Source: Clostridium beijerinckii (GTDB taxonomy: Bacteria; Bacillota; Clostridia; Clostridiales; Clostridiaceae). From it: a stretch of DNA of 64,000 nt. The notes under the pieces were generated by a model. The model ran no database searches. It saw only the letters and a list, made by a program, of their open reading frames with translations, and had not been told where the DNA came from. This document shows, in pieces, positions 38,524 through 47,067 of the stretch. The stretch covers positions 5,134,001-5,198,000 of the forward strand of contig NZ_CP073653.1 of the NCBI RefSeq assembly GCF_018223745.1. Direction: 5' to 3'. Position 1 is the stretch's first letter. Each line of letters starts with the position of its first letter. The translations under genes were made by a program, and so were the position numbers.

Positions 38524-39864
38524 TTACGCTTGAGCGCTATTTTCGTGTTTTTGTGCTGCTAATTCATCAGCATATGACATAGCATCAACTTTCTTAAAGA
38601 ATGGGAAGTATATTGCCATTCCAACAAGTAGGAATACTAATTGAGCTATAGCATAACTAGGACCACCAATTATTAATCCTGAGAATACAGCTGGAACTGT
38701 CCAAGGTGGTAATGCTCCACCCATTGGTGCAAGTATTCCTGTTGCAATTGCAAAATAAAGTAATATTGCATTTACTACTGGAGTAAGTATGAATGGTACA
38801 CCCATTATTGGGTTCATTACTACTGGAGTACCAAATAATACAGGTTCATTAATATTAAATAAGTTAGCTGGAAGTGCTAATCTACCTAATTGTTTATATT
38901 GAGCAGATTTTGCAAGTACTAATAATAATATAGTAAATCCAAGTGTTTGACCACTACCTGCTAAGTTAATGAAGTTATCATAGAATTGTTGAGTTACTAT
39001 ATGAGCTCCGTGAGCAAGATCTAAAGTCCCTGCTTCTTGTAATTTAGCATTAGCTGCAGTATTAGCAGTTAATAAAGCACCTACCATACCTGATACTGTC
39101 ATACCTCCATGAATTCCGAAGAACCATAAGAATGGAACAGCAAAAGCAATAAGTATAGCTCCTGGAAGTGAATCTGATGCAGCTTGTAATGGTGTTTGAA
39201 CAACTTTATATATAATTTCTACAAAAGAAGTATTGAATCCAAACTTACATACCGCATATACAACAGTTGCACCTATAAATATAACTGTAGCTGGAATTAA
39301 TGCTGAGAATGCATTAACAACACCTTGAGGTACACCTTCTGGCATCTTGATTGTAATATTTTTCTTTACCATTGCGCAATAAACAAATGAAACAACTAAA
39401 CTTACAATAATTGCAGTAATCATACCTGATCCACCAGTCCAGTCTTGTGGAATAACTCCACCAACTTGAATTGGAGTTGCATCAGGTGTAGCTTTAAACA
39501 TAACAAAATCATTTGTTACAGTTAAGAATACACTTAAAGCAATTACTGCTGGTGAAAAAGGTTCAAGACCTTCATTTTTACAGTATACATAAGTCATACC
39601 TATAACAGCTACCACTGCCATAATACCCATTGTTGAATGCTGTAATTTAAATAATGGATCATTCCAACCTGGTCCAAAAGCGCTAGCCATACCATCTGTA
39701 AATGCTTTTACTGGGAAGCAAGCAATTAATAAGAATATAGATCCAACAATATTTAATGGTAAAGTAAATAACATACCATCTTTTAATGCTTGAACACCTT
39801 TAAGATTAACGAATTTCATTACCGCTGGCACTACTTTTTCGTTCAGTGTTTGATTGAGTGACAT
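38524..39864 (-). CDS. PTS lactose/cellobiose-type EIIC (system 2)
   Basis: The 446-residue permease is a clear paralogue of the one at 35450 (LNEKVVPAVMKFVNLKGVQALKDG, VPFLWFFGIHGGMTVSGMVG, FNINEPVLFGTPVVMNP). About ten membrane segments and the NEP loop are present. It imports a beta-glucoside-type sugar together with the IIB and IIA encoded upstream. AAGGGGG precedes ATG. The end of the gene is followed by the structured repeat at 38395-38478. Confidence 0.95.
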   Translation of the reverse strand: MSLNQTLNEKVVPAVMKFVNLKGVQALKDGMLFTLPLNIVGSIFLLIACFPVKAFTDGMASAFGPGWNDPLFKLQHSTMGIMAVVAVIGMTYVYCKNEGLEPFSPAVIALSVFLTVTNDFVMFKATPDATPIQVGGVIPQDWTGGSGMITAIIVSLVVSFVYCAMVKKNITIKMPEGVPQGVVNAFSALIPATVIFIGATVVYAVCKFGFNTSFVEIIYKVVQTPLQAASDSLPGAILIAFAVPFLWFFGIHGGMTVSGMVGALLTANTAANAKLQEAGTLDLAHGAHIVTQQFYDNFINLAGSGQTLGFTILLLVLAKSAQYKQLGRLALPANLFNINEPVLFGTPVVMNPIMGVPFILTPVVNAILLYFAIATGILAPMGGALPPWTVPAVFSGLIIGGPSYAIAQLVFLLVGMAIYFPFFKKVDAMSYADELAAQKHENSAQA

Positions 39865-40146
39865 AATAAATTTCCCCCTTATAACTAAATTGTGATTATA
39901 ATATGAATAATTACAAATAAAAATTTGCTATTATTACTTATAAACTTACATATTTATTTTGATTTTCCTATAATTGTTGTTAAAGGTTTTCTTTCCTCAT
40001 ATAACATATGAATATAAGTTAATCGATTAGATATATCTTTATATGTGCATTTGTATTTTTACTTAATCATGTAAAACTACAAATGCTGTTTATTTTTGCA
40101 AATTATTTCTTATTGGTTAAGTTTATAAAAATAATTAATTTTTCAA

Positions 40147-40458
40147 TTATTTATTTTTTGCAAGATTTAATGCTAGATCTAAAACTTTAGCTCCATTCAT
40201 CATTCCATAATCAACCATTGGTATTACTTCTACTGGAATGCCATGTGGTTCACAAAGTTTCTTTGCTTTTCCTAAAGTATATCCTACTTGTGGCCCAAGT
40301 AATGCAACATCCATACTATCTAAATGTCTATCCATTTGAGATTCTGGAAATGCTATAATTTCTGCATCAACACCTTTAGCTTTAGCTGCCTCCTTCATCT
40401 TATTAACTAAAACACTTGTTGACATTCCTGATGCACAGAATAATTTGATTGTAACCAT
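40147..40458 (-). CDS. PTS lactose/cellobiose-type EIIB (system 2)
   Basis: The 103-residue protein has VTIKLFCASGMSTSVLVNKM with phospho-accepting Cys8 and the conserved PHGIPVEVIPMVDYGMMNG end. It is a paralogue of the IIB at 36866. AAGGAGG precedes ATG. It lies between IIA and IIC with 282 bases to the IIC start, a longer gap than in system 1. The gap holds no ORF that I can support. Confidence 0.95.
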   Translation of the reverse strand: MVTIKLFCASGMSTSVLVNKMKEAAKAKGVDAEIIAFPESQMDRHLDSMDVALLGPQVGYTLGKAKKLCEPHGIPVEVIPMVDYGMMNGAKVLDLALNLAKNK

Positions 40459-40609
40459 ATTTCTTCCTCCTTGATTTAACTTTTATAAATTTTAATATGT
40501 TCTATACCTTTATATAGTTTTGTGTTAATTTTAAAGTTACTTGCGAATTTTATTTTTATAGTATTTACAAAATATAGCTTGTCTATTTACTTTTCCAAGC
40601 TTCAATTTT

Positions 40610-40930
40610 TTATTTTACTAAAGTGTTTACAATTTTTCTTAATTCTATAATTTGTTCAATAAGATTCTTTTCTGATATAGATGTCATTAAATGATCTTGT
40701 GCATGAACAAATAAAACTGATAACTCTACTTTTTCTCCAGAAGCTTCTTTTTGAAGCATTTCTGTTTGTGCATCATGCGCTTTTCCTAACGCATCATTTG
40801 CTAGTTGCATTTCATTTTCAGCTTCTTCATACTTACCTTCGTTTACTAAACTAAGAGCCATATAAGCATGATTTTTACAATCTCCTGCATTGATTATAAT
40901 ATTCATTATTGCCATTTCTAATTGATCCAT
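40610..40930 (-). CDS. PTS lactose/cellobiose-type EIIA (system 2)
   Basis: The 106-residue helical IIA has the phospho-His in LFVHAQDHLMT (His76) and the N-terminus MDQLEMAIMNIIINAGDC. It is nearly the same as the system 1 IIA. GGAGGAGGAG precedes ATG. It is the first gene of the operon, about 157 bases downstream of a perfect sigma-54 promoter and divergent from the activator gene. Confidence 0.95.
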   Translation of the reverse strand: MDQLEMAIMNIIINAGDCKNHAYMALSLVNEGKYEEAENEMQLANDALGKAHDAQTEMLQKEASGEKVELSVLFVHAQDHLMTSISEKNLIEQIIELRKIVNTLVK

Positions 40931-41086
40931 TTGTACTCCTCCTCCAATTTATCCAATAGATAGTATCCGTAATATAGTTAACGGCTACATACTTCTGGAT
41001 AAGTTAAACTAAAATTCAGAAGATATATTAAACTCCCACTGAATAAAGTTTTACTTGATGCTTTATTGCTTCATGCCAATATATAT

Positions 41087-41102
41087 AGCAATACCTGTGC
41101 CA
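41087..41102 (-). promoter_or_regulatory. sigma-54 (-24/-12) promoter of PTS operon 2
   Basis: Minus-strand TGGCACAGGTATTGCT is a perfect match to TGGCAC-N5-TTGCW. It is preceded by AGTGTT, as in operon 1. Confidence 0.93.
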
Positions 41103-41273
41103 AACACTATTAAATATTTAAATTTTTTTCTAATTTTTTTGCTGTTTAAATTTTACATACTATCGGATCGTTCCTATATATCAACACTTATAATAAAAAT
41201 AGACAATATAATTTTACACAAAAGTTATATCATTTTTATAATAAAAGTTATATATTTTATTTATTTTATGATA

Positions 41274-41350
41274 TGTGTTTACTTAATACACTTAGTGTTT
41301 TATAATTATATATAGTGTTTGATTAATTTTAAAACTGTATGTAAACACTA
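41274..41350. promoter_or_regulatory. cluster of upstream activator sites, PTS operon 2 / activator gene
   Basis: GTGTTT..ATACAC (41275-41291), AGTGTTTT at about 41294, and an inverted pair AGTGTTTG (41314-41321) with AAACACT (41343-41349) lie about 170-250 bases upstream of the sigma-54 promoter. They match the AGTGTTT half-site seen near operon 1. The same sites could also govern the activator gene starting at 41484. Confidence 0.55.
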
Positions 41351-41483
41351 AATAAACAATGTTTGATAATAAATAATTTTACTATAATAGTCTACTTACT
41401 ATAGTGTTTTCAGCATAGTGTATGAAAATGCTTAATCTATTTATAGTAGCTATAATATTTTTAGTTATATAGGAGGACATATA

Positions 41484-44171
41484 ATGGCTAAAAAAGATTT
41501 GATTTACCAAAAACTTCTCCAGCTAAATTCTCCAGATGGAATAGATACTAAAACACTAGCGCCTCTAGTTAATATGACTAGAGCTAATTTAAGCCATGAA
41601 CTAAATGAACTTTGTAAGGAAGGTAAATTGTATAAATCATCAGGTAGACCAGTATTATTTTTTCTTGCTGAAAATAAGATTCAAAGCAATGAATCTCAAC
41701 TAGATTTGTTAGCTAAAAATAATATTTCTCTTAAAGATTCTGTGGAACAGGCTAAAGCAGCTATACTATATCCACCTAAAGGTATGAATTGTTTAATATT
41801 AGGTAGTACTGGTGTAGGAAAGTCTATGTTCGCATCTCTTATGCACAATTATGCATTGGAAATGAAGGTAAAAACAGAAGATTCTCCTTTTATAGTGTTT
41901 AACTGTGCAGATTATACTAATAACCCACAACTATTAACTTCTCAACTTTTTGGTGTAAAAAAAGGTGCGTATACTGGAGCTGAATCTGACAAAGTCGGAT
42001 TAATAGAACAGGCTGATGGTGGTATTTTATTTTTAGATGAGATTCACAGATTGCCACCTGAAGGGCAGGAAGCTCTATTCATATTTTTAGATACAGGTAC
42101 TTTTAGACGCATTGGGGATTCAGAAACCAGAAAATCAGATGTATTAATAATTTCAGCTACAACAGAAGACCCAAATTCTGCTTTATTAAACACATTTACA
42201 AGAAGAATTCCTCTTGTTATTAATATTCCTTCTCTTAAAGAAAGAACTTTAGATGAAAGATTATTTTTAATTAAAAGTTTCTTCAAATATGAAAGTATCC
42301 GTTTAAATAAAGAGATTTATGTATCTTTAAACTCTCTTAGAGCATTACTTTCTTATGATTGTCCTAATAATATAGGTCAGTTGAAAAGCGACGTTCAGCT
42401 ACTTTGTGCAAAAGCATACTCTGAATACTTAACTAATATACGACGCGACGTAAGAATCCATAGTAAAATACTGCCTCCTTATATTAAAGAAGGTCTTTAT
42501 AAAGAGAAAGAACATAGAGTTTTATGGAATAAACTTATGAGTGAAGAAATTGAATATTTCAGATTTAATGGTTCTAATGAAGATACAAACACTATATTTA
42601 ATAATGGAGATAATACTATTTACGATTTTATAGAAAGTAAACTTGAAAAGCTTAAGTCTCTAGAAATTTCAGATATTGATATTGAGAACATTCTTGAGAA
42701 AGATATAGCCAAACATTTCAATAAAAATAACTCTGAAGTTTCCGAAGAAACAAGCAAACAAAACTTATTAACCATTATTGATGAAGATACATTAAAATGT
42801 ATTGATAGTATAGTAAGTCATATAACTCGAAAGCTTCCTGTAATTTTTGATAGTAATTTATATACGGCTTTTGCTCTGCATATAAACACATTAATTAATA
42901 GAATAAACAGCGACAAGATAATAATAAACACTAATTTAAATAGAATAAAAGATCTTTATCCTTCTGAATTTGCTGTTGCACTAGAGATTAAGGAGATCAT
43001 AGAAAACACTATTAATAAATCAATTCCAATAGATGAAGCTGGATACTTAACATTATTCTTGATACCAGATAATACTTTTAACGATAAATCTCAAGATAAA
43101 GTAAAAGTTATCCTAATTGCTCATGGTGAATCAACTGCAACTTCAATGGCTGATGTTTCTAACAGACTACTTGGAGAAAACTATATAATTCCAATAAACG
43201 CTCCAATAGATGTTGCTCCATCAAAAGTATTAGAAAGCCTTAAGATTGGTATTCAGGACAATCCAACTTCTGCTGGTTATCTCTTATTGGTAGATATGGG
43301 GTCTTTAACAACTTTTGCAGATGTTATAAAAAAGGAATTTCAAGTAGACATTAAAGTGATATCTCTTGTTTCAACTTTACATGTTTTAGAAGCAGCACGA
43401 AAAGCATTAATTGGATCATCGCTAGACGAAATATATAATGATGTTCTTATGGTAAATTCTTATGTAGAAATACATAAAAATATAAGTAATCCTTCTAGCG
43501 ATTCAGATAAAGTTTTAATAGTAACTGCCTGCTTAACTGGTGAGGGAGCTGCTATTGCAATTAAAAACTTCTTACTAAGTAATCTTAGATTAGATAAAGA
43601 TTATTTTGAAGTCGTTTGTCTAAACTGCTTAGACAAAAAATACTTCAAGCAAAAAATAATTAATCTTCAAGAAAAAAATGAGGTACTTTTTATAGTTTCA
43701 TCTTTTCCTGTAGATTCACCTATAAAACAATATACAATGTACGAAGTATTTAACATGAATGTATTAAAAGAATTACAAAGTATAATTGATTCAAAATTAA
43801 CTATGATTAATCTACCTAAAATTATAAAGGAAAATATATATAATATAGATGGTGTTGAACTTTATAAAGATGTGACTCTATTTTTGAATATATTACAAGA
43901 GAAACTCTTAATTAAATTATCTGATGAAAATATGGTTGGCGTTATTCTCCATTTATCATTTGTAATAGGACGATTAAGAAATGAAGATAATCCGGCTGTT
44001 TATCCTCAAAAAGAGAAATATCTAGAAGAAAATATAAATCTATATAATATAATAAAAGAAAATTTAAACTTTATAACTAGCAAATATAAAGTAGAAATAT
44101 CAGATGATGAAATATGCTATTTGATGAATCTTTTATCAAACTCAGCTCCTGAATTACAAAGTAAACTTTAA
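41484..44171 (+). CDS. LevR/CelR-type sigma-54-dependent transcriptional activator with PRDs
   Basis: The 895-residue protein has an N-terminal helix-turn-helix (about 1-60), then an AAA+ sigma-54 activator domain with Walker A GSTGVGKS (107-114), the sigma-54 contact loop GAYTGA (161-166, a GAFTGA variant) and Walker B ILFLDEIH (181-188). Next come a PRD domain, an EIIA-mannose/fructose-type domain (KVKVILIAHGESTATSMADVS, His in AHGES) and a second PRD near the C-terminus. PTS phosphorylation of the PRD histidines would report sugar use. Its targets are probably both adjacent PTS operons, which have matching sigma-54 promoters. AGGAGGAC precedes ATG. Confidence 0.95.
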   Translation: MAKKDLIYQKLLQLNSPDGIDTKTLAPLVNMTRANLSHELNELCKEGKLYKSSGRPVLFFLAENKIQSNESQLDLLAKNNISLKDSVEQAKAAILYPPKGMNCLILGSTGVGKSMFASLMHNYALEMKVKTEDSPFIVFNCADYTNNPQLLTSQLFGVKKGAYTGAESDKVGLIEQADGGILFLDEIHRLPPEGQEALFIFLDTGTFRRIGDSETRKSDVLIISATTEDPNSALLNTFTRRIPLVINIPSLKERTLDERLFLIKSFFKYESIRLNKEIYVSLNSLRALLSYDCPNNIGQLKSDVQLLCAKAYSEYLTNIRRDVRIHSKILPPYIKEGLYKEKEHRVLWNKLMSEEIEYFRFNGSNEDTNTIFNNGDNTIYDFIESKLEKLKSLEISDIDIENILEKDIAKHFNKNNSEVSEETSKQNLLTIIDEDTLKCIDSIVSHITRKLPVIFDSNLYTAFALHINTLINRINSDKIIINTNLNRIKDLYPSEFAVALEIKEIIENTINKSIPIDEAGYLTLFLIPDNTFNDKSQDKVKVILIAHGESTATSMADVSNRLLGENYIIPINAPIDVAPSKVLESLKIGIQDNPTSAGYLLLVDMGSLTTFADVIKKEFQVDIKVISLVSTLHVLEAARKALIGSSLDEIYNDVLMVNSYVEIHKNISNPSSDSDKVLIVTACLTGEGAAIAIKNFLLSNLRLDKDYFEVVCLNCLDKKYFKQKIINLQEKNEVLFIVSSFPVDSPIKQYTMYEVFNMNVLKELQSIIDSKLTMINLPKIIKENIYNIDGVELYKDVTLFLNILQEKLLIKLSDENMVGVILHLSFVIGRLRNEDNPAVYPQKEKYLEENINLYNIIKENLNFITSKYKVEISDDEICYLMNLLSNSAPELQSKL

Positions 44172-44178
44172 TACCAAT

Positions 44179-44222
44179 ATATCCCTATAAAAGAATAAAC
44201 ATATTCTTTTATAGGGATATTG
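44179..44222. terminator. bidirectional terminator after activator gene
   Basis: A perfect 19-bp stem (44179-44197 with 44202-44220) has the 4-base loop AACA. It lies between the convergent activator and RpiR-type genes. Confidence 0.88.
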
Positions 44223-44227
44223 AAGTT

Positions 44228-44977
44228 TTACTTAGAATAATCAGAAGAATCTACTATAAACTTATTATGTAGCCTTTTTCCCATACTTTCAATAATATAT
44301 AATACAGGTATTTGTGTTGTTATATCACTAATCCCTAATCTTTCTTGTTGGACATAATACGATATATTAAGATCTGATATTTTCGATATTGTACAATTTT
44401 CACTATTTGTTATGCTTACAAGCGTAGTATTCTCTCTTTTTATATTACTTATATAATCAATAACCGTACGTGTTTCGCCTGAAACTGACATTGCTATTAT
44501 TATTGAATCTTCATATAGCTTATAATTTCTTGGAAAATATGGATCATCTATATACATAGAAAACTTACCAATTGATGAAAAATATCTGGCTGCATATTTA
44601 CACAGTATTCCGGATGTTCCCGTTCCTATAAATACTACATTGCTTGCTTTCTTTATTAAATCGCAGAGTACGTTTAATTTTCTATCAAGCTCGCTATTAT
44701 CTAATTTTTTAAAAAAATCAACTATTATCGATGTATCATTATTTACTTTAGTACTTTCATTTTCTTCAAGATACAATTTTAATTTCACTTTAAATTCTGA
44801 ATACCCTTCACAGTTCAACTTTTTACAAAACCTTAATATAGTTGTTGTTGACACATGTGCTTCGTCAGCTAATTCTCTAATTCTCATATAAACAACTTTT
44901 TCAATATTCTTCATTATATATCTGTATAGAGACAACTCTAAATCGTTTAAACTCTGGATAATTTCATAATTAAACAT
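44228..44977 (-). CDS. RpiR/MurR-family transcriptional regulator
   Basis: The 249-residue protein has an N-terminal RpiR helix-turn-helix (about 1-75; RIRELADEAHVSTTTILRFCKKL) and a C-terminal SIS sugar-phosphate-binding domain (about 105-235; VVFIGTGTSGILCKYAARYF, ISVSGETRTVIDYI). Such proteins sense phosphosugars and control local catabolic genes. It is encoded beside the 6-phospho-beta-glucosidase gene, so a beta-glucoside-6-phosphate is a likely effector. GGAAGAGG precedes ATG. Inverted repeats at 45083-45131 and 45218-45253, which share ACCAAAG, lie in the gap to that gene. Confidence 0.93.
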   Translation of the reverse strand: MFNYEIIQSLNDLELSLYRYIMKNIEKVVYMRIRELADEAHVSTTTILRFCKKLNCEGYSEFKVKLKLYLEENESTKVNNDTSIIVDFFKKLDNSELDRKLNVLCDLIKKASNVVFIGTGTSGILCKYAARYFSSIGKFSMYIDDPYFPRNYKLYEDSIIIAMSVSGETRTVIDYISNIKRENTTLVSITNSENCTISKISDLNISYYVQQERLGISDITTQIPVLYIIESMGKRLHNKFIVDSSDYSK

Positions 44978-45082
44978 AATTTAATCAACCTCTTCCTTTA
45001 TAACTAGCTTTTTTACATTCATATATACTTGAATATATTGTTGTCTTAAAATTTAAAACACTATACTAGTTAGCCTTTTATG

Positions 45083-45131
45083 ACTTTGGTAGATAGTATA
45101 ATTTATCTTCATTGATACTATCCACCAAAGT
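45083..45131. promoter_or_regulatory. inverted repeat upstream of the RpiR-type gene
   Basis: ACTTTGGTAGATAGTAT (45083-45099) pairs with 45115-45131 with one mismatch. A T-tract follows only on the plus strand, where no gene reads, so an operator role for the RpiR-type gene is as likely as a terminator. Confidence 0.45.
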
Positions 45132-45210
45132 TCTTTTAATTTAAGTATACATTATTTGAAAAAAACTTTTAAGGCTATGTTTGTAAAAATTCCTTCCAGC
45201 TATATTATAA

Positions 45211-45253
45211 AAGCAAAATATACCAAAGTGAAATTTCTTACACCTTGGTATAT
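45211..45253 (-). terminator. terminator after 6-phospho-beta-glucosidase gene
   Basis: Minus-strand ATATACCAAGGTG pairs with CACTTTGGTATAT (one internal mismatch) and is followed by TTTTGCTTTTAT. It lies about 70 bases after the GH1 stop codon. Confidence 0.65.
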
Positions 45254-45321
45254 TTCATTTATATTAGTATCTATTTTTAAATACTATTATTTTATTCTAA
45301 TATTATATTAATTATCTTTCA

Positions 45322-46734
45322 CTAAATTTCTTCTCCATTAGTTTCGATGACTTTTTTATACCAGAAGAAACTCTTCTTTCTTATTCTTCTTAAATCCTTG
45401 AGATCAAATTCATCTCTATTTACATATATAAAGCCATATCTTTTCTTGAAACCTTGGTGAGTACTTATAAGATCTATAGCTGACCATGGACAATATCCAA
45501 TCAAATCTACTCCATCAGTTATAGCAAGTCTAGCCTGTTCGATATGTTTTCTTAAATAATCAATTCTATAATCATCATTTATAGTATCATTTTCTTCAAC
45601 ATTATCATAAGCACCTAATCCATTCTCAGTAATTATTATAGGTAAATTATATCTTTCATATACTTCCCTTAAAGTATTTCTAAATCCTATAGGATCAATC
45701 TCCCATCCAAATTGAGTTTTCTCCAAGTTCGGATTAGAAGCTCCTTTATAAACACCTAAATCTCCTACAGCAATTTGTTGATCTCCACCTTGAGTCGAAA
45801 CTTCTTTATCATCAATCTTACTTTCCTCTGCTGTTCCTGTACAATAATAATTAAATGCTATGAAATCTGGATTTCCACCTTTTAATATTTCCATATCTCC
45901 ATCTTCAATAGTTGGCTCGATTCCTTTTTCAACCATATAGCTCCAAGCTATTGGATTATACCTACCATGTACAGCCATATCTAAGTATAACCAATTCCTT
46001 ATAGATGATTGGTTACTAGCCGCTAATATATCTTCTGGTCTTGAACTTGCTGGATATATTGAACTTATATTAGGTGCAGGCCCTATTTTCGCTTTTGGGC
46101 ACATACTATGGCATAACTTCATTGTTTGCGCTTGCGCAAGCATCATATGATGATTTTGTTTATATAATTCTTTTTCAATATTTTCTACTCCATCATTTAC
46201 AGTTCCAATTGCCCCTCCATGAAGTATCATCATATTCTGCTCATTTATTGTAAGCCAATACTTAACTCTATCACCGAAATTTTCAAACAATACTTTTGCA
46301 TAATTTACAAATGCATCAGCAGTCTTTCTATTTGACCAACCACCTTCTCTTTGAAGCGCATCTGGCAAATCAAAATGATACATAGTAACTAGCGGTTCTA
46401 TTCCGTATGATAATAGTTCATTGATTAAATTGTTATAAAATTCAATTCCTTTAGGATTTACATCCCCTACCCCATTTGGTATTATTCTAGTCCATGCAAT
46501 TGAAAAACGATAAGTCTTAAATCCCATTTCTGCAAATAATGCTACATCTTCTTTGTAATGGTGATAGTGATCACTAGACACCTTAAAATCTGGTGTTCCT
46601 GGGAATGGTTCCTTTGTATCTTGAACGGATAATCCCTTTCCATCTTCATTATAAGCACCTTCTACTTGATAAGCTGATGTTGAAGCTCCCCATAAAAAAT
46701 TCTTTGGGAAATCTTTTAATTTCTTATGAAACAT
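45322..46734 (-). CDS. 6-phospho-beta-glucosidase (GH1)
   Basis: The start is set at the ATG at 46734 by AATGGAGGG; the upstream ATG at 46755 precedes that site. The 470-residue protein is a full GH1 barrel: FPKNFLWGASTSAYQVEGA at the N-terminus, acid/base Glu in WLTINEQNMM, and nucleophile Glu in IITENGLG. The phosphate-pocket motif STHQGFKKRYGFIYV (Ser, Lys, Tyr) separates phospho-glucosidases from plain beta-glucosidases. It splits PTS-imported cellobiose-6-phosphate or aryl-glucoside-6-phosphates. It lies near two PTS operons and an RpiR-type regulator. Confidence 0.95.
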   Translation of the reverse strand: MFHKKLKDFPKNFLWGASTSAYQVEGAYNEDGKGLSVQDTKEPFPGTPDFKVSSDHYHHYKEDVALFAEMGFKTYRFSIAWTRIIPNGVGDVNPKGIEFYNNLINELLSYGIEPLVTMYHFDLPDALQREGGWSNRKTADAFVNYAKVLFENFGDRVKYWLTINEQNMMILHGGAIGTVNDGVENIEKELYKQNHHMMLAQAQTMKLCHSMCPKAKIGPAPNISSIYPASSRPEDILAASNQSSIRNWLYLDMAVHGRYNPIAWSYMVEKGIEPTIEDGDMEILKGGNPDFIAFNYYCTGTAEESKIDDKEVSTQGGDQQIAVGDLGVYKGASNPNLEKTQFGWEIDPIGFRNTLREVYERYNLPIIITENGLGAYDNVEENDTINDDYRIDYLRKHIEQARLAITDGVDLIGYCPWSAIDLISTHQGFKKRYGFIYVNRDEFDLKDLRRIRKKSFFWYKKVIETNGEEI

Positions 46735-47067
46735 ATAAAACCCTCCATTGCACATTATCTTTTTATTATTAACATAAATTTTTTAATCATAATAAGTTGA
46801 TTCCTATGAATTCAATATATCATATACTGTAACCACTTTATATATTTTTTATAATTTAGGAACACATGCTACTTTTTAGGTATTTGTTTTTTTAGAAAAC
46901 AAGTTGTTTTAAAAAAGCCGCTACAGGCAAAAACTCTTTTTACCAGTAACAGCTTCATTAATAATATCCTTAAATTTTCTTATATACTTCTCATAATTAT
47001 TTTTTACATTATAGTCTTATTTGAACACTTAGCTTACACTGTATCGTAGATTTTATTACTGTAACAT
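46735..47067. other. intergenic region between tkt and GH1 genes
   Basis: Apart from the tkt terminator at 46910-46955, I see only AT-rich sequence that must carry the GH1 promoter. No ORF or repeat is evident. Confidence 0.4.
46908..46956 (-). terminator. terminator of tkt
   Basis: Minus-strand AAGCTGTTACTGGTAAAAA pairs with TTTTTGCCTGTAGCGGCTT (three wobbles, one mismatch) and is followed by a T-run TTTTTT. It is about 110 bases after the transketolase stop codon and probably ends the whole RuMP/pentose operon. Confidence 0.85.

Noticed and set aside
41055..41315. 86-residue hydrophobic plus-strand ORF
   Set aside because: It overlaps the perfect sigma-54 promoter and the activator sites on the other strand, has no ribosome site, and its hydrophobicity follows from T-rich DNA.
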